In this document: positions 11,894 through 21,405 of the stretch, in pieces | How the letters are laid out: every line of letters begins with the position of its first letter | How positions within the stretch are numbered: the stretch's first letter is position 1 | Origin: Diadema setosum | Lineage: Eukaryota > Echinodermata > Echinoidea > Diadematoida > Diadematidae | Assembly (NCBI RefSeq): GCF_964275005.1 | Contig: NC_092688.1 | Coordinates: 22,945,903 to 23,009,902, forward strand | DNA length: 64,000 nt | Reading direction: 5' to 3' | Made by a program: the position numbers and the translations under genes | The notes under the pieces: model-generated | Seen by the model: the letters and a program-made list of their open reading frames with translations, nothing else | Database searches by the model: none | Told to the model about the DNA's origin: nothing

Positions 11894-12055
11894 GCCCATC
11901 TTGCCGAAGTTATCTAGCGCAATCAAAACAGTGGCAGGAATGTTTTTTGAAGCTTTCTTCCAACTGCTGAGGAGCTGCTACCCTCTAACCACGCCCCCCT
12001 TATCTGGAGACGCACTCCCCCCTTCTTTGACACATTGTCAGTGTCGAATGCCGAC

Positions 12056-12189
12056 ATGATTTTGATTTTGGTTGATATGGGTTTTCACATTTTTTTTTTC
12101 TGTGAGATAATGTGAAATTATGAAAAAGCATACATTGATGAAAATTGGCTTTGAAATGCCGGAGATATCAAAAGACAGGAATAAAAGTG
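12056..12189 (+). mobile_element. Inter-unit spacer, second TTAA-MITE fragment
   Basis: Same MITE-derived spacer as 9383-9518, joining units B and C, with a few substitutions. Its identical extent in both junctions shows that it was duplicated along with the units and was not inserted twice. Confidence 0.6.
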
Positions 12190-12427
12190 ATCTTACACCT
12201 GTATGCCATTCTACACCGGAATGTCTGATCCACTATGAGATACACTGTACGCAAGAATTTTAGATAGGAGTTTGAAACCATTATGAACTCCAGGTGAACT
12301 GTATGACTAAATTTAGGAAAGTTGTATTTTGCAACAACATACACTCCAGACTGATGTCAAATCATTCAAGGTAAATATAGACTTAACCCTAAATAGAGCT
12401 TCAAAATTCCTTTGACTTTATTAACAG

Positions 12428-12606
12428 CAAACAATGCATACGCTGCTTCGAGAGTTCAACAGCGGATGGGAGCCTCAAGATACCAAATCTCACGACAGCA
12501 ACTCAAGTTCTTGTGCGGGTGTGGATTTCGTATAGAAGACATGGCAAGCATCCTTGGAGTGTCATACAGTACAGTCCGACGTCACCTTTGGTATCTAAGC
12601 AGTTTA
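12428..12606 (+). pseudogene. Helix-turn-helix exon, unit C
   Basis: The cleanest copy of the module: acceptor TTTATTAACAG, then ASRYQISRQQLKFL and RIEDMASILGVSYSTVRRHL with no stop. It resembles helix-turn-helix segments in integrase-type transposon proteins. No following integrase domain is present in the unit. Confidence 0.5.
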
Positions 12607-12841
12607 ATGTTTTCTTCTTTTAAGACCCTATAGTGTGGGGATATAGGTGGTCCCATCCATTCGCTGCCCACAGTCATACAGCTGAAGAGACGCAAAAAAA
12701 AAAAAAAGAGCATTGAAGCAGCAGAATCTGGATCATTGAAGCAGAAAAGGGAGTAAGTATACTTTGCTTTCTGATGAACTTCACCATCATTGCTGGCTTT
12801 GCCCCTCAGTAGGGCCTATATGCACTTCACTGTGCCTGGTA

Positions 12842-13224
12842 ACAGTGAAAGTGTTCATCAACCTACGGCTTGATCCAGCTACTACAAGCAGTGTCTTTTA
12901 CATTCATCGTATGAAAGCAATAATCAATGAGCGGATATCAAAGGCAAAAGTAGTGAAAGAAATTACCAGGATGCCATGGTCACTCAAAGACATTCGCTTC
13001 TGGAAAGCATTCGAGAGGCGTATCTTTTTGTAATTGTAGCCCATCATAGTGCATGGTCTTTTGGAAGAGAGGTATATGACCCACTGGGTAATGCTGGTGT
13101 GGCTAGGATTTCATCTACAATCAAGAAAGTTATTTATCAAGAACTGAAGCATAGTGACTTTTTGCTGGAAAAATTGGTCATGTCTGTTGAACCATTATAT
13201 GGTCTGAACTCATATACTACATAG
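12842..13224 (+). pseudogene. Unidentified conserved ORF of the array, unit C
   Basis: Same two-frame ORF as in unit B: the first part is unchanged at the protein level and the second part differs by one or two residues (VAHHSAWSFGREVYD). I do not recognise the family. See unit B for motifs. Confidence 0.45.
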
Positions 13225-13668
13225 ATAACAAGCATACAAAGTCTTCAGGGAAGTTCTCCCTCTTGTTTACACACAACAAGACCCAGTTCCTGTCAGTTTC
13301 TTGAAAAATATTACTTCTGTAGACTCAGAGCGTCAAGACTGGCATGACATCTGAAGTTAGATTTTTGTGCTAATTGCAAATTAACAATGGCTTAGGAGGA
13401 GTGTACAATAGCAATGCATTTTTTTTTTTATTTTTTTTTTAGGAAACTCCCACCAATCAGACTGCCAGAAAAACATATCCAGTTCCAAGAGCATCACAAC
13501 ATTTGCATACAGGAAGCAGAATTTGCTTTTGAGTAAAAGTTGGCCTTGGAGGTGTCTGACTTTCAATTCCTTCGAAGCTAAGCATGACAAAGGATCCTAA
13601 GAGAACAGACATAAATAGCAGAGGATAACTTGTAAGCTAAAAGGTATTTCTCTCATCATTTCGTCTAC

Positions 13669-14677
13669 ATGGCTTGCTATTTCTGTAAGTGTGTGAACCT
13701 GCACATGTACACTGTGCCCGACTTCTACAATCCCTGGTCATTCTACAACCTCTTCCTCGTGTACCACCCATCGAGGAGCTGAGGTGGCTTCAGAAGGAGA
13801 GACTCATCATTGATCACCAGGAGTATAATGTCTGTGGTCATCCTTATACGCTCACAGAATAGAAGGGCAAATATCACGTACCTACGTATGGCACTAATGG
13901 CAGAAAAGCGTTGATCATCACTTGATCACGAGTTCTCGATCATGACACGCGCGTTCTTTCAAAACAGCCAATTCACAATACAGGACATTTTTAGAATTTG
14001 TCCATAACATGCTTCCTCAGAGTTCCCTCCGATCCTCATCCCTTCAGGCTGGCCTTGACTACAAGTGCACAGCTGTGGATCGTGCAAACTTCATGAGAGA
14101 CATCTTTAAGAACTACGTTGACAAAGTATACAATCAAGAAGATCTGATGAAATGCACTGGCGAAGTGGAGGTGGATGAGTTGCTGTTCAAAAGAAGATGC
14201 AAACATCATCGTGGAAACCCGAACGTAGGAGTGAAGATGAGGATAGTGGGGTTTGTAGAGCAATCGTCAGACAAGGTCATCGTGTACCATGTTGACAATC
14301 AATCAGAAGACACGCTCCTTCACATCATTGAGCACCATGTCGAAATCAGCTCCACTGTCTACGCGGATGGTTGGGCAGGGTATGCAGCTCTCAATAGCCA
14401 AGGTTTCCATCACTTCTCCGTTGTGCATAAGGAGGCATTCAAGATGACTTTTGTGCACACCGTCACCGAAGAAGAGACAGAGGTGTGTACCAATCGCAAT
14501 GAGGGTCATGGAAGCATGCTAAAGAACACTTTCGGCAAATCAACAGGACAACGACTGCTAACTTTGAAGACAATCATGCCAAAGTCATCTAGCGCAACCA
14601 CAACAGTGGCAGGAATGTTTTTCGCAGCTTTCTTCCAACTGCCGAGGAGCTGCTACCGTCTAACCACGCCCCCCTGA
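13669..14677 (+). pseudogene. Merlin/IS1595-type DDE transposase, unit C (best-preserved core)
   Basis: The core ORF (14009-14677, 222 codons) retains all three acidic positions expected for the family: Asp in VEVDE (residue 56), Asp in YADGW (residue 120) and Glu in TNRNEG (residue 165). This arrangement is that of the ISXO2-like/IS1595 transposase domain, whose eukaryotic branch is Merlin. The element is still dead: a frameshift follows the Glu (the expected WKHAKEHFRQIN continues in another frame), the shared TAG lies downstream, and the N-terminal segment at 13669-13862 has an in-frame stop and a lost base. No terminal inverted repeats or target duplication were identified. Confidence 0.75.
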
Positions 14678-14730
14678 TCTGGAGACGAACTCCCCCTACT
14701 TTGACAGATGGTCAGTGTCGAATGCTGACA

Positions 14731-15913
14731 CTTCTCTGATGAGGTTGAGTGACACAGAATACACTTGTGATGCAGAAGACAAGGGGAACATGCCTTATCC
14801 ATCCACATCGCCATCAACAGTGATACCAACACTGCCGCCAAATCCAGTTGCATCTTCAACTTCAAAAGCTGGCACATCTGGCAGTGAACAGTGGCACAAG
14901 CATGTCAAGAGGCCACGACTTTGCACAAGTAGGAGGAGGTGCTGCCTGGACGAGTTCAGACCCATGCAACCAGCTGCACCAGTCACGCTCGTTTCTCAGT
15001 ACCCCTATGGTAAACAGTAATTCATCAATCTGTCAGATGACTGTGACTTCGAATGATTTGTCAATCGTGACACCAAAAAGGCTTTTTTCAGTGCCATCCT
15101 ACACTCGAGAAAGAACTTGAAAGAATCTCAAGTGTATCTCATACACTCTGCTCATATATTCACCCCTATCTCTTTCCTCCTAGTTTTTGTATATCAGTGC
15201 AAGATGGAAAATGGGTTTGAACCATGTACAGCTAGTTTGACACACATTTATGTACATTAAAGTACCAGTTTACGTTTGGGGGTGATGATTCAATCGGAGT
15301 TTGAATTACGACATTTGATGTGTATGTATGGTTTCATTGTATCACAAAACACACTATCATACAAAATTGTGCCTTAAAACTCAAAATTTGAAATAATCAC
15401 GATATTTCTGGTTGGTCTGGATATAGCGTAGCGGTATACGGGTTAGGCGTCAGCCGCATGTCTACATCCATCAGCCTTTGTTGCGCAGTGGGCTATGTTC
15501 GGCGAGATGCGAGAGAGATCAGCCGGTGTGAGTTCCTACTCCACGATCCCCATGAACATTACCATTGATCTCGTGATGAGTGAGAGTTATCGCTCCTCGA
15601 ACGGTCATCCCAGTACGTACATACTATGGTACATAAGTACTGCTGTGGTTCCACTGAGCGGCGCAGCTGTTGACCGATCTGCGTCATGGTTTCACCGGAT
15701 GTTTTGATCGCGTCGACTGTGGTAGAACATACATTGTACAAGCAGCACAGATTTTTCCTTCGATGTTTATTTCACCAAGCATTGACGGCAAAGGAACAAA
15801 CAAGAGACCCGTGTCTCCTCTTCCGAACAAAAAAGAAAATTAAAACAAAGACAGAAACGATATAGGTCTTGGACAACAGCCATATCTGTTTCGTGAGAAA
15901 CAGTTCAACAGCT
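14731..15913. other. Right flank of the array; no recognised gene
   Basis: An ORF at 14715-15020 rich in Ser, Thr and Pro, ending in a basic Cys/Arg patch, begins right at the unit C boundary and has no recognisable domain. The rest (15121-15913) is AT-rich with a palindromic GTACGTACATAC patch near 15612. A TAGCGTAGCGG stretch at about 15424 looks like a tRNA A-box but no B-box or cloverleaf was found. Confidence 0.35.
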
Positions 15914-15979
15914 ATGGGCCGTCGGCCGAGAAAGTGGCATTTCCAGCAACCAGGGAGTAATATCCCTGCTGATTTAGAG
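15914..15979 (+). CDS. Possible small first exon (MGRRPRKW...)
   Basis: Twenty-two codons from ATG to a strong donor (GAG followed by GTGAGTAGC) with a short basic start, MGRRPRKWHF. It lies upstream of the first P2X7-like exon, but the splice phase does not restore that exon's reading frame, so the link is unproven. Confidence 0.3.
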
Positions 15980-16153
15980 GTGAGTAGCTGGATCATGGAC
16001 ACTGTCACGTAAGACTGATAGATTGTATGTAAGATTGACTAGTGAGCAGTAGATTAAATGACAGCTAGAGGAGGCTAATGTGTACATTCTTGAAGAACAC
16101 ACTTCTGCATGACATGGCACAAGGTTTTCATGTGCTTCTTGTACATTTTACAG

Positions 16154-16322
16154 GGGGGTGTTTCACAAAGCTGTTCTTAAAGTTAAGAAGGACTTAAGTG
16201 CTACTGGTGATCAGTTCTTGTGCTGAATTATTGAGATTCTAATAGGTATAGCACATAAGAACTGATTACCAGTCGCACTTAAATCCTTCTTAACTTTAAG
16301 AACGGCTTTGTGAAACACCCCC
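16154..16322. mobile_element. MITE inserted exactly at a splice acceptor
   Basis: A 169-bp element with near-perfect terminal inverted repeats of about 70 bp: GGGGGTGTTTCACAAAGC at the left and its complement at the right, with inner arms AAGTTAAGAAGGACTTAAG. The homologous locus at 18640-18655 is an empty site (TTTTACAGGTGTTC). Comparison shows a two-base AG duplication flanking the element, so the acceptor AG is rebuilt directly before the exon. Confidence 0.85.
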
Positions 16323-16324
16323 AG

Positions 16325-16583
16325 GTGTTCATGCAGTGGGGCAGTGCCAGGCAATGCCGACCCTCTTGGAGAGCATATGCTGTAAAGAGGTGCCATGTGT
16401 TGTAGAAACAATGGACGACCTAACTAATGAACTGGACGGTGAAGACACAGAACCACTGGACTGCATCACAGCACACCCTGGGTTCAACCCTGTCTGCCTG
16501 AATCGATGGGTCCTCAAAACAGCATATCACCAGTGCAGGCAGCCATATGGAGACCAGGAGAGATTGGATGCCAGCATAAAACA
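16325..16583 (+). CDS. P2X7 C-terminal-like cysteine-rich exon, copy 1
   Basis: An exon with acceptor CAG and donor GTAAGT. The frame reads QCQAMPTLLESICCKEVP, then CITAHPGFNPVCLNRWVL, then a YHQ/YG stretch. This is the pattern of the zinc-binding ballast domain at the P2X7 receptor C-terminus (MPT..E..CC.E, CIT.HPGF...CLN, Y...YG), which also occurs without the channel in many invertebrate transposon-like proteins. No P2X channel exons are visible, so a non-receptor protein is more likely. One extra G near 16337-16343 shifts the upstream Cys-x-Cys part out of frame relative to copy 3. The MITE adjoins the acceptor. Possibly a pseudo-exon. Confidence 0.55.
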
Positions 16584-16639
16584 GTAAGTGTGATCTTGAT
16601 ATGACACACATCGATATCAGTATAAAAAATACAGTACCC

Positions 16640-16858
16640 CTTGATAAGCACACGCTGCAAAGAGGTGCCACGTGTTGTCCAAACAATGGATGACTTTCCC
16701 AATGAAATGGAAGAAGCCACAGAGGAGCTACTGGACTGCATCACAGCACACCCTGGTTTCAACCCTGTCTGACTGAATCGATGGGTCCTTAAAACAGCAT
16801 ATCACCAGTACAGGCAGCAGTATGGAGACATGGGGAGGTTGGACGCAAGCATAAACCA
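16640..16858 (+). pseudogene. P2X7 C-terminal-like exon, copy 2 (nonsense)
   Basis: Diverged second copy, lacking the 5' part of copy 1. It reads RCKEVPRVVQTMDD, then CITAHPGFNPV, then TGA at 16770-16772 exactly where the conserved Cys codon (TGC) of CLNRW should be, then LNRWVLKTAYHQYRQQYG. The GTAAGT donor is intact. Loss of a metal-binding Cys by a single base change makes it a dead copy. Confidence 0.6.
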
Positions 16859-17390
16859 GTAAGTGTGATCTTGGCATGATACACATTGATATCGCTATCA
16901 AAAACATATAGTACCCTTCAATAGGCCCTCATAAGATTTTTTTTTTTTCTGTAACATGTCAATATCATAGTCATACCACTGTACTTGTGGATATACCTTT
17001 ACACATGAAGGCTTCCTTTAATCCATGCACAAAATGCACATGTACAACTTTGCCAGAAAGACTTGTGTTCTGAATGTATGATAATTTAATATTGGGGCTC
17101 AGTATCATTGTGATTTTGGTCATTTTCTCCTTATTGTTCTTCTAGCTCTGGTTTTAGCCAACTTTCCTCTTACTTGTACTGTGAAATATTATACAGTATG
17201 CATTTTTGTTCTTTGAATATGGCCTGAACTTTTTTTTTTAAATCCTCGGATTACACAGTCTCTGTGCATGTCACTAGATATATATTTTGAGTTCTGTGAC
17301 TCTTCATTTTTCTGTTTTGCATGATTTGTATTTTGGTTTATAATTCATAATTGCTTATTTCATAGTGGTATAGGACGCTTGCACTTTAAT
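16859..17390. other. AT-rich spacer, no recognised gene
   Basis: No coding signal or known repeat was recognised here. A T-run is present near 16939-16950. Confidence 0.4.
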
Positions 17391-17800
17391 TTTGCCTTGC
17401 CACTTTCTCATCAAGTCTTCTATTTGGTGCTTCACTACTGTCTCTTACTTTCATTTTGACACTTTGTTTGTGCCACATCACCACCACTCTTTTTTCATTG
17501 CTCCTCCTCTTATTTCTTCCTTCACTGATTTCACTATAACATCATGCCTGCTACTGATGTCGGCTCCTCATCTTCTCCCACTGTGGGAGCTTCCATCCCT
17601 GTCTAATTCCCTCCTCGTTTTTCTGGCGATGACACGCCTGACCTTATGCAAATATTCCATTGGAATAAATAAAGTACGCTGAACCGGATATATGAATCGG
17701 AATATCTCCCTCTTTTGTCGAGCTGTCGAGTAGATATCATCCATGTGACACCGACAATATACGCCATGGAAAGATATCAAATATACAAGGTGTTACACTA
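17390..17800 (+). mobile_element. LTR-retrotransposon remnant (gag-like start and LTR end)
   Basis: A frame reading PPRFSGDDTPDLMQIF resembles the N-terminal segment of gypsy-type gag proteins. It is followed by AATAAATAAAG and a stretch (about 17739-17797) of GTGACACCGACAATATACGC, then an A-rich part, ending in GGTGTTAC. A related end (GTAACACCGACATCACGCC ... GGTGTTAC) is at 27378-27436. Heavily decayed. Confidence 0.35.
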
Positions 17801-17864
17801 ACTTAAACTGTGCTCCAACTGGAATGACAGTGAACTCTGTCCTTACATCAAGAGGGAAGTAGAT

Positions 17865-18065
17865 AGTGTGGATGCATAGCCAGTGATTCTTGGTGCTAGT
17901 GCCTATCCATTCCTACCATGGCTGATGAAGTCCTTTCCTGATAATAGCCAGCTTTCATGAGAGTGGCGTGAATTCATACCCACGTAGAGCAGGGCAAGGA
18001 AGGCAGCAGAGAACGCATTAGGACTGAGAGGTAGATGGCGAATTCTACTGAAGGGGGCTGACACT
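17865..18065 (+). pseudogene. PIF/Harbinger transposase C-terminal fragment
   Basis: The frame reads ILGASAYPFLPWLMKSFPDN, then after a stop SRARKAAENALG and RGRWRILLK. This is the HARBI1-type C-terminal signature (GDSxYPLLPWLM, then the Glu in VVENAFGRLKGRWR). The second catalytic Asp (GDS) has become Ala, and at least two in-frame stops are present. A core fragment of the same superfamily lies further downstream at 19240-19545, that is, in reverse order. Confidence 0.7.
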
Positions 18066-18519
18066 CTCATTGAATTTCTTTGTAACCCTTTTGTAACAAA
18101 TATATTCATTGAGTACGATCTCTTTAAATCTTGCTGAATCAGCTTATGTGATTACATAGGGGTGAGTTTCATTCTTGGGATAGCCTAGAGACTTAAAGCT
18201 GTGAAAATTTTGATATTAGGTTAATTTCCCCAGTAGAGCACGAATCTAGTGATTATTTCTCGTCAAACACTTTCAATTTACGGCTGCCGCTGGACAATGA
18301 ACTTGATATGTAATGCCCCCTTCAAAATGCCCCTCATCTCTGGAACTGAGCTGTCAATCAACATGACGTAATTTACGTCACTAAAGGAAGGCACTCTCGC
18401 TCTAGCTTGCTTCCAATGACAGCTGATAGCCTATCACCTACAACCCCCCCCCAAAAAAAAAAACAAAAAAACAAAAACAAAAACAAAAACAAACCCTGTG
18501 TAGCCTACACTGGATGTCA
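18066..18519. other. Non-coding; A-rich low complexity
   Basis: No gene recognised. It contains a TTTACGTCACT-type CRE-like palindrome (ATGACGTAATTTACGTCA at about 18364) and an (AAAAAC)n low-complexity tract at about 18443-18492. Confidence 0.5.
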
Positions 18520-18649
18520 AGTACGTAAGACTGACTAGTGAGCAGTAGATTACATGACAGCTAGAGGAGGCTAATGTGTATATTCTTGAAGAACACACTT
18601 CTGCATGACATGGTACTAGGTTTTCATGTGCTTCTTGTACATTTTACAG

Positions 18650-18912
18650 GTGTTCATGCAGTGGGCAGTGACAGGCAATGCCGACCCTCTTGGAGAGCAT
18701 ATGCTGTAAAGAGGTGCCACATGTTGTAGAAACAATGGACGACCTAACTGACGAACTGGAGGGTGAAGAAACAGAGCCACTGGACTGCATCACAGCACAC
18801 CCTGGTTTCAACCCTGTCTGCCTGAATCGATGGGTCTTCAAAATGGCATATCACCAGTACAGGCAGCAGTATGGATACATGGGGAGATGGGATGCAAACA
18901 TAAACCAATAAG
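18650..18912 (+). pseudogene. P2X7 C-terminal-like exon, copy 3
   Basis: The copy that preserves the longest frame of the domain: CSCSGQ, then TGA (18669-18671, expected Cys TGC), then QAMPTLLESICCKEVP and CITAHPGFNPVCLNRWVF. Besides the nonsense codon, the splice donor is lost (ACCAATAAG instead of ACCAGTAAG). The upstream acceptor (TTTTACAG) is the empty site of the MITE found in copy 1. Lesions differ in all three copies. Confidence 0.65.
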
Positions 18913-19239
18913 AATGATCTTGGTATGATACACATTGATATAGAACCCGTAGATAGGCCCTCATAACAATTTTTTCCCCTGTTTCGTCAGACTGCAAACG
19001 AGCTCTCTCTCTTGTAGAAGAAGGGTAGTGCAGAAGTCTGCAGAAAGCAGATTTTTCAGAGAGAGAGATAAGTAGGTTTGACACTGCAACCTCTAAAGGA
19101 GGTCAGTTTATGCATCAGTCTAGTACTTGAATGATGTGTTGATTTATTGTTCTGGTGTACACTTTACCAACAAAGCAAATGCGGGTCAGGGCAAGACGAG
19201 TAAAGAAGAGTATAAGTCATACTTATTCTGTTGTCTTAC

Positions 19240-19545
19240 TAATCCATTTCCTTCCCGTCTGGCAATCAACTGGAAGAAACTGTGCAAGGCTTTGAAGATC
19301 GATTTGGTTTTTCCCAAGTTGCGGGTGCTGTGGATGGCGCCCACATCCCAATCATTAGTACTTCAGAGTATCCAGCAGATTATTACAACCGAAAAGGGTG
19401 GCACTCAATAATCCTACAAGCAGTCTGTGACTGCAAGTACCTATTCACAGTGTAATAGTTGGCTGGCCAGGCCATTGCCATGATGCCCATGTTCTTGCAA
19501 ATTCATCCCTTTACAGGAGAGCTCAAAAAGGAGAATTGTTACCAA
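19240..19545 (+). pseudogene. PIF/Harbinger transposase core fragment
   Basis: The frame reads GAVDGAHIPI, then EYPADYYNRKGWHSIILQAV and CDCKYLF. Two stops and a frameshift follow, and it continues as VGWPGHCHDAHVLANSSLY in another frame. These are the N-terminal part of the DDE domain (first Asp in VDGxHI) and the GWPGxxHDxRV motif of HARBI1-like transposases. The last part of the domain is missing here. The two Harbinger pieces may be from different copies. Confidence 0.75.
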
Positions 19546-19739
19546 ACGTATGTAAAAACCCAAACGATCTATACCTCTTTTTCCCCATCCATAACTTTTG
19601 ATATGCAATAAAAAATGCACATATCTGAGTAAGAATAAATGAATTGTCATACAGTAGGCCTATATTTGATAAGAAAAAGAAAGAAACCAAGTTTATATTG
19701 GGGAGGGGTGAGGGATGCCATTGCAAAAGGCCTGTTAAC

Positions 19740-20640
19740 ACAGCCTACAATCCTACCCCCTTACATTGTGATGTTAGCAAAGTTCAAGTGGCTGCATGAA
19801 ATGCATAAAGTTAAATTTAAGCACGTTGGACTCCAAACCAAAGTAATTCCATGTTGTTTTCAAGTACAATAGGATGACAACACCAGATGGTCCATAACGA
19901 GATTCAAGGGAAAAAGTGACTGCCATAATGCAAGCTTGGTGGATGTTCAAAGTACTATTTTTTTTTTCACAATTCAGAAATGACCGATGGTGAAAGAGAT
20001 TGGTGAGGATGAGTATAACTTGAGCTGGGGATATTTGGACAAAGGAGGTGAGAGTAAGAATAGAAATATAAAAGGAGATAGAAGATCATGGGTGGGTGAA
20101 GGCACTGAAAGGTCAAGAGTTCAGACCCAGTATTACACCACCATTGGATTTATGCCAAAAGACGAACAATTTCTGTATCGTCACCTGCTTCATTGTCCTG
20201 TGTTCATTAGCAAAGAGGGTAAAGAGCTGTTGTAAACCCCATCTAGTTGCAAATGGCAACACTTGCCAGGATGGGGATTTTCAAATGTATCAAAACCAGG
20301 CCAGCCGTATCACTCTGTGAATCCGCACCTTGCCTTGTGTGATAGTCAAAGTCTATTTGTAGCTTTTTTTTTCTTAGCCTTCTCATGGCCTTGCAAGTTG
20401 TTGCAACCAACGATGTAATTGATTTAAGATGGGACTATGGACAGCGTTTGGACAAAGGACTGGAGGCCAGCTGGGATAAGAACGGACCTTCATACTTACC
20501 TCCAGGAGAAACTACAGTCAACTATCAAATGATTTAAGATTGAAAAATTAAAGCAAACGTTACTTTCAATGATCAACCAAAGTGAAGTTAATCATCTGGG
20601 CATCAAAATGATAGGAATGAAAGGGCTCATTTAGTCTGCA
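19740..20640 (+). repeat. Duplicated segment X, copy 1
   Basis: About 0.85 kb with a diverged copy at 23530-24375: AAGTTCAAG..GCTGCATGAAATGCA, GGTGAGGATGAGTAT, TTTCTGTATCGTCACCTGCT and GGACTATGGACAGCG recur in order. Each copy lies just before a Ty3/gypsy fragment, so segment and gypsy were probably duplicated together, or the segment belongs to the gypsy 5' region. Coding content unknown. Confidence 0.7.
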
Positions 20641-21200
20641 GGATGTGTTCATAAGTAATTCAGTGGCAAATATAGATATTTGTAAAAATCAAGAAGACGT
20701 CATCCGTTAACCATGCATGATTGTCAATCCTGCGAAGCTTGCTGAATATCAAGATGCTGGAAATCTGACAACATGCTCCACTGGTCAACATGCACCAGCC
20801 TCGCGCACAGAAGTTTACTTGGACGGTTAAATAGAGACAGACAGACGTAGCTCGTTTGACTGACTCTGCCTTTATTGTGTGGTATGCTTTGCCCGCAGAT
20901 GTTAGGAATTATGACGATAAGGCAAAACAGGGACCGAGCAAAATCTTCTCAAAGCAAAAATGAAATAACATCCTTTCAGCACATGATCAATGCCCGCCTT
21001 AATCAACCTGGCGAACCACTAGAGGTCTATTACACCAGGCTCAACATTCTGACCCCATCTTGAGTGAGGTGGTATCGTGGGTCCGGTCTGGCCCGTTTTC
21101 GCCCAGATCAGCCATCTCTAAGTCTGAGGTCTCTCTACACGAATTCTATGTAGAATGCCACAGATTGCGGATTCGTGATGGTCTTTTGTATCGACAAAAC

Positions 21201-21405
21201 GGGTCTAGGGCAATTACCCCCTGGGCAATTACCCCGCACCCTTCCCCTGGCCCTAATCCTAATCCTAATCCTGAACCTAACCCTAACCCTCACCCAAACT
21301 CCTAACCCTAAACCTAACCCTAACCCTAATCTTTACTCTTACCTTACCACTGACCAGTATTTGGCCGGGGGGTAATTGCCCTCCGGGGGTAATTGCCCGG
21401 ATACG
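21201..21405. mobile_element. Mutator-type MITE with telomere-like core, copy 1
   Basis: Ends GGGTCTAGGGCAATTACCCC and, complementary, GGGGTAATTGCCCGGATACG. Within each end the block GGGCAATTACCCC occurs twice. A nine-base target duplication CGACAAAAC (21192-21200 and 21406-21414) flanks it. The interior holds CCTAAT and CCCTAA repeats. A second copy is at 50862-51049. Confidence 0.9.

Larger units (their letters stand above)
9519..12055 (+). repeat. Tandem array unit B
   Basis: Second unit, very similar to unit C: the 89-codon ORF at 10092-10361 has the same translation as 12764-13033. A T-run at 10746-10769 replaces a short stretch of unit A. Content and order are as in unit A. Confidence 0.9.
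12190..14730 (+). repeat. Tandem array unit C
   Basis: Third unit. It shares the left boundary and content with units A and B, but after GTCGAATGCTGACA it runs into unrelated sequence instead of the MITE spacer. Unit C therefore keeps the original right flank of the ancestral single copy. Confidence 0.9.
16005..16600 (+). repeat. Segmental duplication, left copy (paired with 18520-18920)
   Basis: An intron end plus exon recur at 18520-18920: CTAGAGGAGGCTAATGTGTA, then a CATGACATGG stretch, then TTTTCATGTGCTTCTTGTAC. The left copy differs from the right by carrying a 169-bp MITE at the splice acceptor. A third, shorter exon copy lies between them at 16640-16858. Confidence 0.8.

Noticed and set aside
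8662..14677. Bacterial contamination or an insertion sequence (IS1595-like transposase)
   Set aside because: The domain is the eukaryotic Merlin branch; flanking splice sites, animal repeats and the AT-rich context show nuclear DNA.
15420..15475. tRNA gene or tRNA-derived SINE
   Set aside because: Only an A-box-like TAGCGTAGCGG is visible; no B-box, cloverleaf or 3' tail could be drawn.
16325..18912. A P2X7 receptor gene
   Set aside because: No channel transmembrane or ATP-binding exons are present; only the detached Cys-rich C-terminal domain, in three decaying copies.
21250..21335. A chromosome end or telomere
   Set aside because: The CCCTAA-like units are inside a MITE with target duplications and occur again at 50.9 kb, so they are interstitial.
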